Positions 32,623 to 41,486 of a stretch of DNA of 64,000 bases are shown in pieces; within the stretch, counting starts at the first letter, position 1; every line of letters starts with the position of its first letter. The notes under the pieces were generated by a model, which made no database searches, had not been told where the DNA came from, and saw only the letters and a list, made by a program, of their open reading frames with translations. Origin of the DNA: an uncultured Porphyromonadaceae bacterium. GTDB lineage: Bacteria > Bacteroidota > Bacteroidia > Bacteroidales > Muribaculaceae. The stretch covers positions 1 through 64,000 of the forward strand of contig UQLO01000012.1 of the NCBI GenBank assembly GCA_900541865.1. The letters run 5' to 3'. The position numbers were made by a program, and so were the translations under genes.

Positions 32623-32952
32623 ATGGAAAATATAAGCGAACTGCTCCACCAGTATGGAGTCGACGGCCTGGCCATCGGCCTTGTGACATTTCTGATAATC
32701 GGCATCTTCCATCCGCTTGTCATCAAGGGCCATTATTACTTCGGGCTGGGCTGCCGCTGGGCCTTTGCTGCGGCCGGCGTGGCAATGTGCGTGGTTTCGG
32801 TGCTTCTCGCCGACCGCATTCTGAGCACTTTGGCCGCCGTGGTGGCTTTCTCGTGCTTTTGGTCCATCAAGGAAGTCACCGAGCAGGAAGAGCGCGTCCG
32901 CAAAGGCTGGTTCCCGGCCAACCCCCGCCGCAAATCCGCCGAAACGGCCTGA
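32623..32952 (+). CDS. DUF4491 family membrane protein
   Basis: 109 residues with three hydrophobic helices (about 15-35, 43-62, 66-85) and a short basic cytosolic end. The segment IGIFHPLVIKGHYYFGLGCRW is typical of DUF4491, a Bacteroidetes/Firmicutes family of unknown function, as is the SIKEVTEQEERVRKGWFPANP tail. An upstream in-frame ATG at 32545 would precede the promoter and is rejected. Bidirectional terminator follows. Confidence 0.85.
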   Translation: MENISELLHQYGVDGLAIGLVTFLIIGIFHPLVIKGHYYFGLGCRWAFAAAGVAMCVVSVLLADRILSTLAAVVAFSCFWSIKEVTEQEERVRKGWFPANPRRKSAETA

Positions 32953-32965
32953 CCGATAATCAAAA

Positions 32966-33007
32966 AAACGACAAAAGCGACCGATGGATCGGCCGCTTTT
33001 GTCGTTT
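32966..33007. terminator. Bidirectional terminator
   Basis: AAACGACAAAAGCG (32966-32979) pairs with CGCTTTTGTCGTTT (32994-33007), with an inner CCGAT/ATCGG extension. It serves both the DUF4491 gene and the convergent secreted-protein gene. Confidence 0.85.
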
Positions 33008-33019
33008 CGTAGGGAACAA

Positions 33020-34603
33020 TTATTTCAGAATGACCTTGGTGGCTTCTGCGCCTTGACGGCGGATGAAGATGCCGCAGGCGGGAGACTCTACCCGGCGCCC
33101 GGTAAGGTCGTAGTACTCTGCGGGGGCGTTGCTGTCGAGGGCAACGTTTCCGACGCCGCTCTCACCGTCGCTCCACACGATTGCCGAGCGATATTCCGTG
33201 CCGTCGCATACGTTGATGCTCTGCACGCCGATGGCGGGAGTGTCGACGTAGAACACCACCGTGTGGAGCGCACCCCTGACGGTGAAGTCGTAGCCGCCGT
33301 CGCTGAAGTTGTAGGGCACGTTGACCATCGAAGCGGGCAGGTCGATGTAGTTTGCGGAAGTGAACTCGTAGGGTTCTGTACTACCTTTGAGGTAGAGGTT
33401 GTAGTACATGTTGATGGTGCTGATTTCGTCGCCGTCGACACTTATTGCGGGCAGCTCGAACTTGATGGCGCCGTACTCGTCGAAGTCATCATACGCCATG
33501 AAGGAAGTAATCACGGGGTCGGCCGGAGCTGCGGCGACGGAGGTGTACTCCTTGACGACGGGCTCGTTGTAGATTTCGACAGCGTGGAGCGAAAAGTTGC
33601 CTTCGTTGAAAAGGAGGGCATCGGCGCTTTTGAGCAGCGCGCCTTCGGGGAGATAGTCGAAGCTCAGACTACCGGCGGCCACATAGTGGTAGTAACCGCC
33701 GTCGGCATAATCCTCATCCTCGACGAATTCGGAGGTCGCGCCGTAGAAATAGCAGTGGGAGTCGTCGGCAATGCCAACATACTGGCGGCTGGCGAAGACG
33801 GCTTTGCCCTCGGCGATGGTGCCGGCGATGTAGCCGGGAACTTCCCCCACGCGGAGATAGATGTTCTCGCCGTCGACGGCAACCCAGGCCGGGACGGCGT
33901 CGTCGTCGGTTGAGAGCACGCAGGTTTTGGCCTCAAGCGAGCCGGGAAGCTCGGTGAGCGCTGTGGCTTCGCAGGCTTTCACCACAATATTGTTCACGCC
34001 GTACCATGCCCATGCTTCGTCTTTCTCGTCCTCGGTGACGCCGTCGTAGGTCAGGCCGAGCATAACGGGCATTTCCTCATCCTCGGCCATGTCGCCGGTA
34101 GAGGTTAGCACACCGTTTTCATAGTTGAAGCTTATCTGGCTGGTGCTGAAGGAAGGATAGTAGTATTCTTCGTCCTCATCGTAGGCGAGGCGGTCGTAGT
34201 TGAAGCGCATTTCTTCGCCTTCGTAGTCCCAAGGAGCCGACGCCGGCTGCGGGAGATTGGCCACGTAGGTGGTGCCCTCGACGTGGTCGAGCTTAAGCCA
34301 GGAATTGGTCTTGTAGACGGCGATGGGATTCTTAACGTACAGGCAGCCGTCCTCGCCTTCGACAATGGCGGTTGCGGCACCGTCCACCTGACGCTGGAAT
34401 ATTCCAATGCCGGCGGGGAATAGGGCGAATTCGGAGAGGGTGAGGTCGCTGCGGAGCTCGCCGGCAGGGGTCTCGAGGATGGCTGCCTCTGTGCGGGCTG
34501 GTGCGGGATTGGCGCCGCGGGCACGGATTGCGGTGGCGACGCTTTCGGCCTGTGCCGTCAGCGAAGCGGCGGCAACGGCGCAAAGGAGTAGTTGTTTAGT
34601 CAT
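33020..34603 (-). CDS. Secreted protein with C-terminal sorting-type tail
   Basis: 527 residues: a signal peptide to about Ala19 (LLLCAVAAASLTAQA), then long beta-rich regions rich in Asp, Glu and Tyr without a recognised domain. The end (EYYDLTGRRVESPACGIFIRRQG) has the strand-turn pattern of type IX secretion C-terminal domains or related short anchoring tails. It is therefore probably exported and surface-attached. The function is unknown. The gene stands alone with its own promoter. Confidence 0.75.
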   Translation of the reverse strand: MTKQLLLCAVAAASLTAQAESVATAIRARGANPAPARTEAAILETPAGELRSDLTLSEFALFPAGIGIFQRQVDGAATAIVEGEDGCLYVKNPIAVYKTNSWLKLDHVEGTTYVANLPQPASAPWDYEGEEMRFNYDRLAYDEDEEYYYPSFSTSQISFNYENGVLTSTGDMAEDEEMPVMLGLTYDGVTEDEKDEAWAWYGVNNIVVKACEATALTELPGSLEAKTCVLSTDDDAVPAWVAVDGENIYLRVGEVPGYIAGTIAEGKAVFASRQYVGIADDSHCYFYGATSEFVEDEDYADGGYYHYVAAGSLSFDYLPEGALLKSADALLFNEGNFSLHAVEIYNEPVVKEYTSVAAAPADPVITSFMAYDDFDEYGAIKFELPAISVDGDEISTINMYYNLYLKGSTEPYEFTSANYIDLPASMVNVPYNFSDGGYDFTVRGALHTVVFYVDTPAIGVQSINVCDGTEYRSAIVWSDGESGVGNVALDSNAPAEYYDLTGRRVESPACGIFIRRQGAEATKVILK

Positions 34604-34667
34604 GCGATAATCTTTTTTACACTCGCCGGAGGGGCTGCCCCCGGTGTATCTGATTGGAAAATTGCCG

Positions 34668-34699
34668 CAAAATTACAAAATATTCCCTACAAGTGCAAG
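34668..34699 (-). promoter_or_regulatory. Promoter of the secreted-protein gene
   Basis: On the minus strand CTTG (34696-34699) and TAATTTTG (34668-34675) are 20 bp apart, just downstream of the glycosyltransferase stop codon. The leader would be about 55 nt. Confidence 0.65.
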
Positions 34700-34701
34700 A
34701 T

Positions 34702-35715
34702 TTACGACTTGACGGCTTTCATTAGGCGGAAATAGGCGCGCATGGCGGCGCACTTTAGGCCCCAAGGGAGCGGCATGGCCAGAATTCCCCTCATTTTCCA
34801 GCTCGCGCGGGCGCGTCTGAGGGCCTCGCCGTCTAGTCCGGCCAGGTGTGTCTTGATAATTTTGTCGACCGTGGTCCGCATTTCGCCCTTTTCCATGGTT
34901 GCTCGCGTCACCATAGCGTCGACCAAGCCGTGGAACTGCTGGCGGCAGGCGCGCAGGTATTCTTCGCTGTCTTTTCCGAACTCCGAGGCCGTTAATTCCA
35001 CGATGGCGGCATCGGTGAGTATGGGGTCGAACTTTTTCAGAGTGAATTTTCGGGTAATGCTCTGCGGGTTGACGCGGTAGTAGTACTCGGCGCGGGCTAT
35101 GGCCACCTTGTCGGCCACCAGAAGCTGGTGGCGGGTCAGAAGTTCGTCGTCGTTCATCAGGTTGCGCCATGTGTGGGCTTCGGCGACATTGCGGAAGAAG
35201 TCGGTTTTAGCCAAGCCGTTAGCGCCGATGCGCCAGCCGTCGAGGGTGAAGCGGACCAACTCGCGGCCGGTGTATACGCGGTCGGTGTCGACTCCGTCGA
35301 ACATCTCGGGAAAGCCTGTGACGGCCTCCGGAGTCCACTTAAGCATCTCCGGGAGGACCCATACGGCGCCGGTTTCCGAGGCGCGGTCAACGAGTTTCTC
35401 CACGAAGCGGGGCTCGACGGTGTCGTCGGCGTCGAGAGAGCAGACGTACTCGCCTCGGGAGTTTTGGACGGCCGTGAGGCGCGGCACGAAGGCGCTTCCG
35501 CAGTTTGCGGCGTTGCGAATAAGCCGGATGCGCGGCTCATATTTGGCAAAGGCCTCGACTATGGCGCAGGTGCCGTCGGTCGAGGCATCGTCGACCACCA
35601 CCAGCTCCCAGTTGGCGTAGGTCTGCGCAAGCACCGACCGTATGGCCTCGCCGATGAAGGCTTCGGCATTGTAGGCCGGCATGACCACGGAAACAAGCGG
35701 ACGGACGGCTGTCAT
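34702..35715 (-). CDS. Family 2 glycosyltransferase
   Basis: Inverting GT-A enzyme for surface polysaccharide or LPS. The 336-337 residues begin with RPLVSVVMPAYNAEAFIGEAI and VVVDDASTDGTC, and have the metal-binding SLDADD near residue 95. Upstream in-frame codons overlap the lptG end, and the conserved GT2 start fits the ATG at 35715. It is the last gene of a minus-strand operon with lptG, tgt and a nucleotidyltransferase, 5 bp after lptG. The acceptor is not known. Confidence 0.88.
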   Translation of the reverse strand: MTAVRPLVSVVMPAYNAEAFIGEAIRSVLAQTYANWELVVVDDASTDGTCAIVEAFAKYEPRIRLIRNAANCGSAFVPRLTAVQNSRGEYVCSLDADDTVEPRFVEKLVDRASETGAVWVLPEMLKWTPEAVTGFPEMFDGVDTDRVYTGRELVRFTLDGWRIGANGLAKTDFFRNVAEAHTWRNLMNDDELLTRHQLLVADKVAIARAEYYYRVNPQSITRKFTLKKFDPILTDAAIVELTASEFGKDSEEYLRACRQQFHGLVDAMVTRATMEKGEMRTTVDKIIKTHLAGLDGEALRRARASWKMRGILAMPLPWGLKCAAMRAYFRLMKAVKS

Positions 35716-35720
35716 GGCGG

Positions 35721-36797
35721 TCAGGCTTTCGCGGCGCGGCGGTAGAGCAGCACGGCGATGATGATGTAGATGAAGTTGGGAATCCACATGGCCACCATGG
35801 GCGATGTCAGACCGCTCACGGCGAAGGTCTGCGTGATGGTCATGAAGAGGATGTAGCTGAAACTAAGCACAAGACCTATGCCTATGTTGAGGCCCATACC
35901 GCCCTTGACCTTGCGCACGCTCAGCGTCATGCCGATGACGGTGAGGATGAAGGCCGCGGCGGTCATGGCGATGCGGCGGTGGCTTTCCACCTCGAAGCTT
36001 TTTATGTTGGCCACTCCTCGGCTGCGCTGGCGCTCTATGTAGGCCGATAGCTCGGGCGAGGTCATCTTCTCGTGGTCGACTTCGGAGATGAGGAAGTCGC
36101 GCGGCTCGAAGGCTATGGAGGTGTCGCGCTGGCGTCCCCGCGTAATTACCTCGCGACCTCCGGTGAACTCCCGTCGGGTGTAGTCGAAGAGTTTCCAGTT
36201 GTAGAGCGTGTCCCACTTCACTGTTTGAGCCGTCAGACGCGACACCAGGCGCTTTTGGTCGTCGAATTGGTCCAGGGCGAATCGACGTCCGGTGCGTGTT
36301 GTGTTCTCGAAGGAGCTCATGTAGGCAATCTGTCCGGGAGAGACCATCAGCATCACGTTTGCGCCGTAGTCGACCGACTTATTCTTGACGTAGGTATTCT
36401 GATAGTTGATGCGTTTCACATTCGCCGGCGGAATCACGTAGGCGCTGAGCACAAAGGTGAGGGCGGCTATGATGGCCGCACTCACCATATATGGTCTGAG
36501 CAGGCGCCGGAAGCTCATGCCGGTGGAGAACATGGCGATGAACTCGCTGTTTCCGGCAAGCTTGGATGTGAAGAATATCACCGCGATGAAGGTGAACAGC
36601 GGCGAAAACTGATTGGCGAAGTAGGGCAGGAAGTTCAGAAAATAGTCGACCACAGTAGCCCGCAGGGGCGCCTTGAGGAAGGCGTCGAGTTTCTCGTTGA
36701 TGTCGAACACAATCACAATAGCCAGCAGAAGCAGGATTGCGAAGACATAAGTTCCGAGGAACTTGCGGATTATATAGCGGTCGAGGATTTTGAACAT
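35721..36797 (-). CDS. lptG: LptF/LptG family permease
   Basis: Inner-membrane subunit of the LPS transport ABC exporter that extracts LPS toward the LptA-type bridge. The 358 residues have the family plan: three N-terminal helices (about 12-32, 58-80, 98-122), a periplasmic jellyroll (about 125-265) and three C-terminal helices. It begins FKILDRYIIRKFLGTYVFA. Whether it equals LptF or LptG cannot be told with certainty; the single-gene setting beside tgt is common in Bacteroidetes. It starts 1 bp after the tgt stop. Confidence 0.88.
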   Translation of the reverse strand: MFKILDRYIIRKFLGTYVFAILLLLAIVIVFDINEKLDAFLKAPLRATVVDYFLNFLPYFANQFSPLFTFIAVIFFTSKLAGNSEFIAMFSTGMSFRRLLRPYMVSAAIIAALTFVLSAYVIPPANVKRINYQNTYVKNKSVDYGANVMLMVSPGQIAYMSSFENTTRTGRRFALDQFDDQKRLVSRLTAQTVKWDTLYNWKLFDYTRREFTGGREVITRGRQRDTSIAFEPRDFLISEVDHEKMTSPELSAYIERQRSRGVANIKSFEVESHRRIAMTAAAFILTVIGMTLSVRKVKGGMGLNIGIGLVLSFSYILFMTITQTFAVSGLTSPMVAMWIPNFIYIIIAVLLYRRAAKA

Positions 36798-36798
36798 C

Positions 36799-37929
36799 TC
36801 AGAGGCGGCGGCTAAGTTTTTCGACCATGGTGCGCTTCCAGCCGGGGAAGTCGCCGGCTATGATGTGCTTTCGGGCCTCGCCGACGAGCCAGAGGTAGAA
36901 AGCCAGATTGTGGATGGAGGCTATCTGCATGCCCAGCAACTCGTTGGCGGCAAAGAGGTGGCGCACATAAGCTTTGGAGTACACGCGGTCGACAACCGAG
37001 GGGCCGTCCTCCTGCAGGGGCGAGAAGTCTTTGGCCCACTTGGCGTTGCGCATGTTCATAGTGCCCTCCGGGGTGAAAAGGGTACCGTTGCGGCCGTTGC
37101 GCGTCGGCATCACGCAGTCCATCATGTCCACCCCGCGGTCGATGGCCTCAAGGATGTTGACGGGGGTGCCGACGCCCATGAGATAGCGCGGGCGGTCTTC
37201 GGGAAGTACTTCGTTGACGACCTCGATCATGTCGTACATAACCTCGGCGGGCTCTCCGACGGCCAAACCGCCGATGGCATAGCCGTCGGCACCCAGAGCC
37301 GCGGCGTGGTCGGCGGCTTCGCGGCGCAGGTCGGGGTAGGTGCAGCCCTGCACAATCGGGAAGTAGCTTTGGTAGTGGCCGTAGCGCGGTTCGGTGGCGC
37401 GGTAGTGCTTCCAGCCGCGCTCGAGCCAGCGCTTGGTAAGGTCGAGCGAGCGCCGGGTGTAGGCGCGGTCGGAGGTGCCCGGTGCGCACTCGTCCAGAGC
37501 CATCATGATGTCCGAACCGATGGAACGCTGGATGTCGACAACATTTTCGGGCGTGAAAAGGTGCTTGGAACCGTCGATGTGGCTGCGGAAGTGGGCGCCT
37601 TCCTCGGTGAGCTTGCGGTTATCGGCCAGAGAAAACACCTGGAAGCCGCCGCTGTCGGTGAGAATGGGTCGCTCCCAGCCGTTGAAGCGGTGGAGGCCGC
37701 CGGCCGCCTCTATCACGTCCATTCCGGGACGGAGATAGAGGTGGTAGGTGTTGCCAAGGATAATCTGCGCCTTGATGTCGGACCGCAGCTCTTCGAAGTG
37801 CACGCCCTTGACGGTGCCGCAGGTGCCTACGGGCATGAAGATGGGCGTTTCGATGGTGCCGTGGTCGGTGGTGATGACTCCGGCGCGGGCCTTGGTGGCC
37901 TCGCAGGTCGATTGTACGTCGAAGGTCAT
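36799..37929 (-). CDS. tgt: tRNA-guanine transglycosylase
   Basis: Exchanges guanine for preQ1 at tRNA position 34 in queuosine synthesis. The 376 residues carry TDSGGFQVFSL (about 91), the substrate loop IGGLAVGEP and the conserved MGVGTP and nucleophile region DCVMPTRNGRNGTLFT. The three cysteines of the classical Cys3-His zinc site are absent (PSVVDRVYSKAYVRH), while the His of IHNLAFYL is kept. The overlap with the following nucleotidyltransferase is ATGA. Confidence 0.95.
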   Translation of the reverse strand: MTFDVQSTCEATKARAGVITTDHGTIETPIFMPVGTCGTVKGVHFEELRSDIKAQIILGNTYHLYLRPGMDVIEAAGGLHRFNGWERPILTDSGGFQVFSLADNRKLTEEGAHFRSHIDGSKHLFTPENVVDIQRSIGSDIMMALDECAPGTSDRAYTRRSLDLTKRWLERGWKHYRATEPRYGHYQSYFPIVQGCTYPDLRREAADHAAALGADGYAIGGLAVGEPAEVMYDMIEVVNEVLPEDRPRYLMGVGTPVNILEAIDRGVDMMDCVMPTRNGRNGTLFTPEGTMNMRNAKWAKDFSPLQEDGPSVVDRVYSKAYVRHLFAANELLGMQIASIHNLAFYLWLVGEARKHIIAGDFPGWKRTMVEKLSRRL

Positions 37930-38837
37930 TTGAAGAGGCGGTCGGGATATTTGCCCTCGGCGTGGAGAGCGGCAAGCTTGGCCACTACATCGTCGCGATC
38001 CTGAGGATAGGTTACGCCGAACCAGCGGGAGGTCGTGGTGAGCACGTCGACGGTGGCTTCACCGTTGCGCACCAGCTTGTCAACTACCGAGGGGATGAAA
38101 AACTCGCTCTTGGGGCGAGCGATATGGTTGGTGAGGAAACGCACGAACTCGCGGCGGCTGTAGTCGAAATAGTCCGGCGTGAAGCCCCAGAGATTCATCG
38201 AAACGGGGGTTTGGGCGTCCAGATTGCCCTTGGTGCCGTCGGCCTCGGTGTACTCGATGGCACCGCCGTCGGAATATGCAATGGAGGTGCGTTCGACCAC
38301 GTCGGTGAGACGGCCGTCGGCGTCGACAGAGCATACGCCTCGGCTCACCGAGCCGTTTTCGGTCATTGTGTTGCCCAGTTGGAAGGCTACCATGCAGTAG
38401 CGGCCCTTTGCGTCGTCGGGCAGCGCGGTAAGGTAGTCGGCCATCACCTTGAAGGCGTCGCGGCCGTAGAAGTCGTCGGCGTTGATCACGGCGAAGGGCT
38501 CTTTGATGACGCCGTCGGCCATCATCACGGCATGGTTGGTGCCCCAGGGCTTGGTGCGGCCCTCCGGAACGGTGAAGCCTTCCGGAAGAGCGTCAACGCT
38601 CTGGAAGACAACGTCGACGGGCACGTGGCCCTCGTATTTGGAGAGTATTTTGGAGCGGAAATCGTCCTCGAAGTCATGGCGAATCACGAACACCACGCGG
38701 CCGAAGCCGGCCTGCAGGGCGTCGTAGATGGAATAGTCCATAATGGTCTGGCCCTGAGGGCCAACGCCGTCCAGCTGTTTGAGGCCGCCATAGCGGCTGC
38801 CCATGCCGGCAGCGAGTACATAGAGTGTAGGTTTCAT
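37926..38837 (-). CDS. Sugar-phosphate nucleotidyltransferase
   Basis: 303-residue single-domain NTP_transferase (MKPTLYVLAAGMGSRYGGLKQL; AVINADDFYG with metal-binding Asp). It probably makes an NDP-sugar for cell-surface glycans; substrate unknown. The frame is open upstream to about 39104, but the ATG at 38837 follows the promoter at 38883-38914 and gives the family start. First gene of the operon with tgt, lptG and a GT2. Confidence 0.88.
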   Translation of the reverse strand: MKPTLYVLAAGMGSRYGGLKQLDGVGPQGQTIMDYSIYDALQAGFGRVVFVIRHDFEDDFRSKILSKYEGHVPVDVVFQSVDALPEGFTVPEGRTKPWGTNHAVMMADGVIKEPFAVINADDFYGRDAFKVMADYLTALPDDAKGRYCMVAFQLGNTMTENGSVSRGVCSVDADGRLTDVVERTSIAYSDGGAIEYTEADGTKGNLDAQTPVSMNLWGFTPDYFDYSRREFVRFLTNHIARPKSEFFIPSVVDKLVRNGEATVDVLTTTSRWFGVTYPQDRDDVVAKLAALHAEGKYPDRLFK

Positions 38838-38882
38838 TGTAATTCTTGCTTGAATGCTTGGTTCTAACTGCTTATGTCGGGG

Positions 38883-38914
38883 CAAAGTTACAAAAAAAGC
38901 CCCAACCGACCAAA
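38883..38914 (-). promoter_or_regulatory. Promoter of the nucleotidyltransferase-tgt-lptG-GT2 operon
   Basis: On the minus strand TTTG (38911-38914) and TAACTTTG (38883-38890) are exactly 20 bp apart, giving a leader of about 35-40 nt. Confidence 0.85.
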
Positions 38915-38917
38915 TGG

Positions 38918-39598
38918 TCATTTGCCGCGGACGTAGCGTACGGCCAGGCCGCGAAGAAGGCGTCGCGCTCTTTCGGCAATGGTTTTGTGGCGTCGCCAGC
39001 TCGCCGAGAAATTGTGGATTGCCACCGTACGCGAGGTGGCCCTGATTTCGCCTGTGGTATAGTCCTTGGCGCAGAACACTTCGAAGGGGTACACCGTCGG
39101 CCAATCCTCCTTGGGCAGGGGAGGCAGCACGCGCCGGGTTAGCAATATGGGATTGGGTGTGCGAACCTCATGACCAACCGCGTTGATAAAGTGGTGGGTG
39201 CGGTAATAGTCCATGAAGCTGGCAATCCACTTTTGACCGGGTTGTGCGCCGATGACGCCCGTGCCGAGGTTGTCGCCAAGTTCGAGGCCCAGAAAGGAGT
39301 CGTGGTGCAGATAGGGGTCGAAGCTTTTGAGCAGCTCGATGTCGGTGTCGAGATAGATGCCGCCTTCGGTGAGCAGTGCGTGCATGCGGCAAACGTCCGA
39401 AACGTGGGCATAGTTGCGCGTGGCGTATGCCTCGGCCGAGTAGGCGCACATGGTGACGTCGAAATTAGTCTCGTTCCACTCTTTGAAGGTGTAGTCGGGC
39501 AGCACTTGGCGCCACGAATCGATGAGTTTCTGCACATCGGCCGGCTTGGGGGAGCCGTTGGAACCGAACCAGCAGTAATGGATAGTTTTGGGGATCAT
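38918..39598 (-). CDS. Glycosyltransferase with DXD sugar-binding motif
   Basis: 226 residues starting MIPKTIHYCWFGSNGSPKP, typical of capsular/mannosyl OCH1-like (GT32) enzymes. It has the RMHALLTEGGIYLDTDIELLK segment with the DxD metal site (about residues 80-83). It lacks signal peptide and membrane helices. Likely adds a sugar to a surface polysaccharide. The upstream open frame past 39598 runs through a hairpin and is not used. Confidence 0.85.
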   Translation of the reverse strand: MIPKTIHYCWFGSNGSPKPADVQKLIDSWRQVLPDYTFKEWNETNFDVTMCAYSAEAYATRNYAHVSDVCRMHALLTEGGIYLDTDIELLKSFDPYLHHDSFLGLELGDNLGTGVIGAQPGQKWIASFMDYYRTHHFINAVGHEVRTPNPILLTRRVLPPLPKEDWPTVYPFEVFCAKDYTTGEIRATSRTVAIHNFSASWRRHKTIAERARRLLRGLAVRYVRGK

Positions 39599-39606
39599 TG
39601 TGGAGA

Positions 39607-39640
39607 ACACCCCGCGTCCTTGGGGGCGGGCGCGGGGTGT
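39607..39640. terminator. Hairpin between glycosyltransferase and TPR lipoprotein genes
   Basis: A perfect 10-bp stem ACACCCCGCG (39607-39616) with CGCGGGGTGT (39631-39640) and a 14-nt GC-rich loop. It follows the minus-strand TPR lipoprotein gene; no T-run is seen, so termination may be partial. Confidence 0.5.
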
Positions 39641-39678
39641 CGGAAGAGGTTTTATGCGGGTTGGGACCCCGCTCTGAA

Positions 39679-41364
39679 TCAATTCAGGGCGCGGTTGATG
39701 TTGTAGTTTGCGAACTCGAGGTCCTTGGTGGCGCGCTCTGCCAGCGAAGCATCCATGCGGATAGCCTGGCGGAGGTTGGTCACGAGCATATTCTCGTTGT
39801 TGGTGCGTGCGCCGAGCACTGCCATGAGGTAGTAGGTGGTAGCGTCGGGATTGTTGACCGAAGCGAGGGTTGTCTTGGCGCGGGCGTAGTCGCGGGCCAG
39901 AATCTGAGCCAGAGCGGCGTTATTGGTGCGGGAGTTGCCGAAAGCATTGACGGCAGCGGCGGCATCGCCCTGCTTGAGGTAGTAGAGGCCGAGAGCGTCG
40001 CCGAGTTCCTCAACGCCGGCAGCGGAGCCGAAGCGCTGGTTGGCGGAGGTGTAGTTGCCCTCGAGCATATCGATCAGACCGAGGTTCATCTGGGGCTCGG
40101 GGTGGTTGCCCATTGCAGCGGCGCGCTGGAAGTTGGCCTTTGCGGCGGAGTAGTCGCCGGCGATATACTGCGCCATACCGAGGTTGTTGTAGGTGCGGTA
40201 GTCGTTGGGGTAGAGGCGAGCTGCGGTGTCGTAGATGCTGATGCGACGGTCGTTGTTGTCGGTCAGAGTGGCGGCGTAGAGAATTTCCTCAACGGAGAGC
40301 TGAGAGGGGTCGGAAGCGAGCAGGCGCTCGATTTCGGCATCGCTCTTGCCGATAACGTCGATGGAGGCGGTGATGCGGCTGTAGCGCAGCTGGGGGAGAA
40401 TCTGCTCGGCGAGCTGCTCGAAGATGTCGGAGAGGTTGCGGATTTCGCGTTCACGCTGCTCGGGGTCGGAGTACATCGAAAGCACGTTGAGGATGAGGTC
40501 CTTGTCCTGGATGTTGCTCTGAGCCACCAGACGCTGGAAGCCTTCCCAGTCCTGCGGGGTGAACTGAGCGGTGAGTTCGCCGAGCTCGGTGATGCGGTCG
40601 TTGTTGAGCTGGCGCTGCATATAGCTCTTGGTGTTCTCTTCGCGCTGCTGGGCAAGGCGGGTGTTGAAGCTCACGCCGCCCTCGGGCGAAGCGTACGACG
40701 AAATGTTGATTTCAGAGAGGCGTCGGCTGGTGTCGCCGTTGGCTTCGATGATTTCGCGGCGAAGTTCCTCCATTGCGTCGGTGTTGAGCTGGCTGGAGCG
40801 GATGTTGGCCTGGTTGACAAGGAACATGATGTCGGCGGCGTATTTCTCGTTGATGACGCGCTGGAAGGCATCGGCGCCCACAGCGGGCTTGACGCCGGCG
40901 GCGTTGGCCAAAGCAGCCGTGGCAACCACGCCGTTGGCAACCTTAACAGCCGGGAGAACATACTGCTTGCTGCCCTGGCGAACGGCGAAGTTGAGGTAGA
41001 GTTCGCTCTGGTTCATGGCGGGCTCGTAGGCGAAGTCCACCGGAATGGTGGCGGTGCCGCCGTATTCATAGGAAATCACGGGGTTGTTGCCGCGCACTTT
41101 CTGGCCCTGGAAGGTATAGGCCTGGGAAGCGAGTTCCTGACCGGCGAATTTGAGAACGGGGGTAACGGTGACCTCGGCGTTCTGCACGAAGAATTTGGCG
41201 GGTATGCGGGCGCTGACGCGGGCCGGTACTTTCTCACCCACCACTTCCAGCGGGCTCGGGTTCACTGTGAAGTAGTCCGCGCTGAACTGGCCCAGTTTCT
41301 TTCCGCAGGAAGTCAGGGTCAGGGCTACCAGAAGGCATGCCAGATAAAGTGTTTTGCGATACAT
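39679..41364 (-). CDS. TPR-repeat lipoprotein with OmpA-like segment
   Basis: 561 residues. The lipobox Cys lies at about residue 20 (LTLTSCGKK). A beta-rich N-terminal half is followed by an OmpA-like peptidoglycan-binding region (about 205-245: ISSYASPEGGVSFNTRLAQQR). The C-terminal half has at least six TPR-like units (LYPNDYRTYNNLGMAQYIAGDYSAAKANFQRA is one). This plan occurs in envelope-scaffolding proteins of Bacteroidetes. A specific role is not established. Confidence 0.8.
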   Translation of the reverse strand: MYRKTLYLACLLVALTLTSCGKKLGQFSADYFTVNPSPLEVVGEKVPARVSARIPAKFFVQNAEVTVTPVLKFAGQELASQAYTFQGQKVRGNNPVISYEYGGTATIPVDFAYEPAMNQSELYLNFAVRQGSKQYVLPAVKVANGVVATAALANAAGVKPAVGADAFQRVINEKYAADIMFLVNQANIRSSQLNTDAMEELRREIIEANGDTSRRLSEINISSYASPEGGVSFNTRLAQQREENTKSYMQRQLNNDRITELGELTAQFTPQDWEGFQRLVAQSNIQDKDLILNVLSMYSDPEQREREIRNLSDIFEQLAEQILPQLRYSRITASIDVIGKSDAEIERLLASDPSQLSVEEILYAATLTDNNDRRISIYDTAARLYPNDYRTYNNLGMAQYIAGDYSAAKANFQRAAAMGNHPEPQMNLGLIDMLEGNYTSANQRFGSAAGVEELGDALGLYYLKQGDAAAAVNAFGNSRTNNAALAQILARDYARAKTTLASVNNPDATTYYLMAVLGARTNNENMLVTNLRQAIRMDASLAERATKDLEFANYNINRALN

Positions 41365-41486
41365 GGTGTAATCTTATGGTTTTTTTTGATGTGTTGTTTT
41401 CGTAGTCGGGCGTTTTCTTTGGGTGCAAACTTAGTCAAAATATTGCATCCGCCGTTGAAGCCGTATATTAAAAAAGCTAAAATCCG

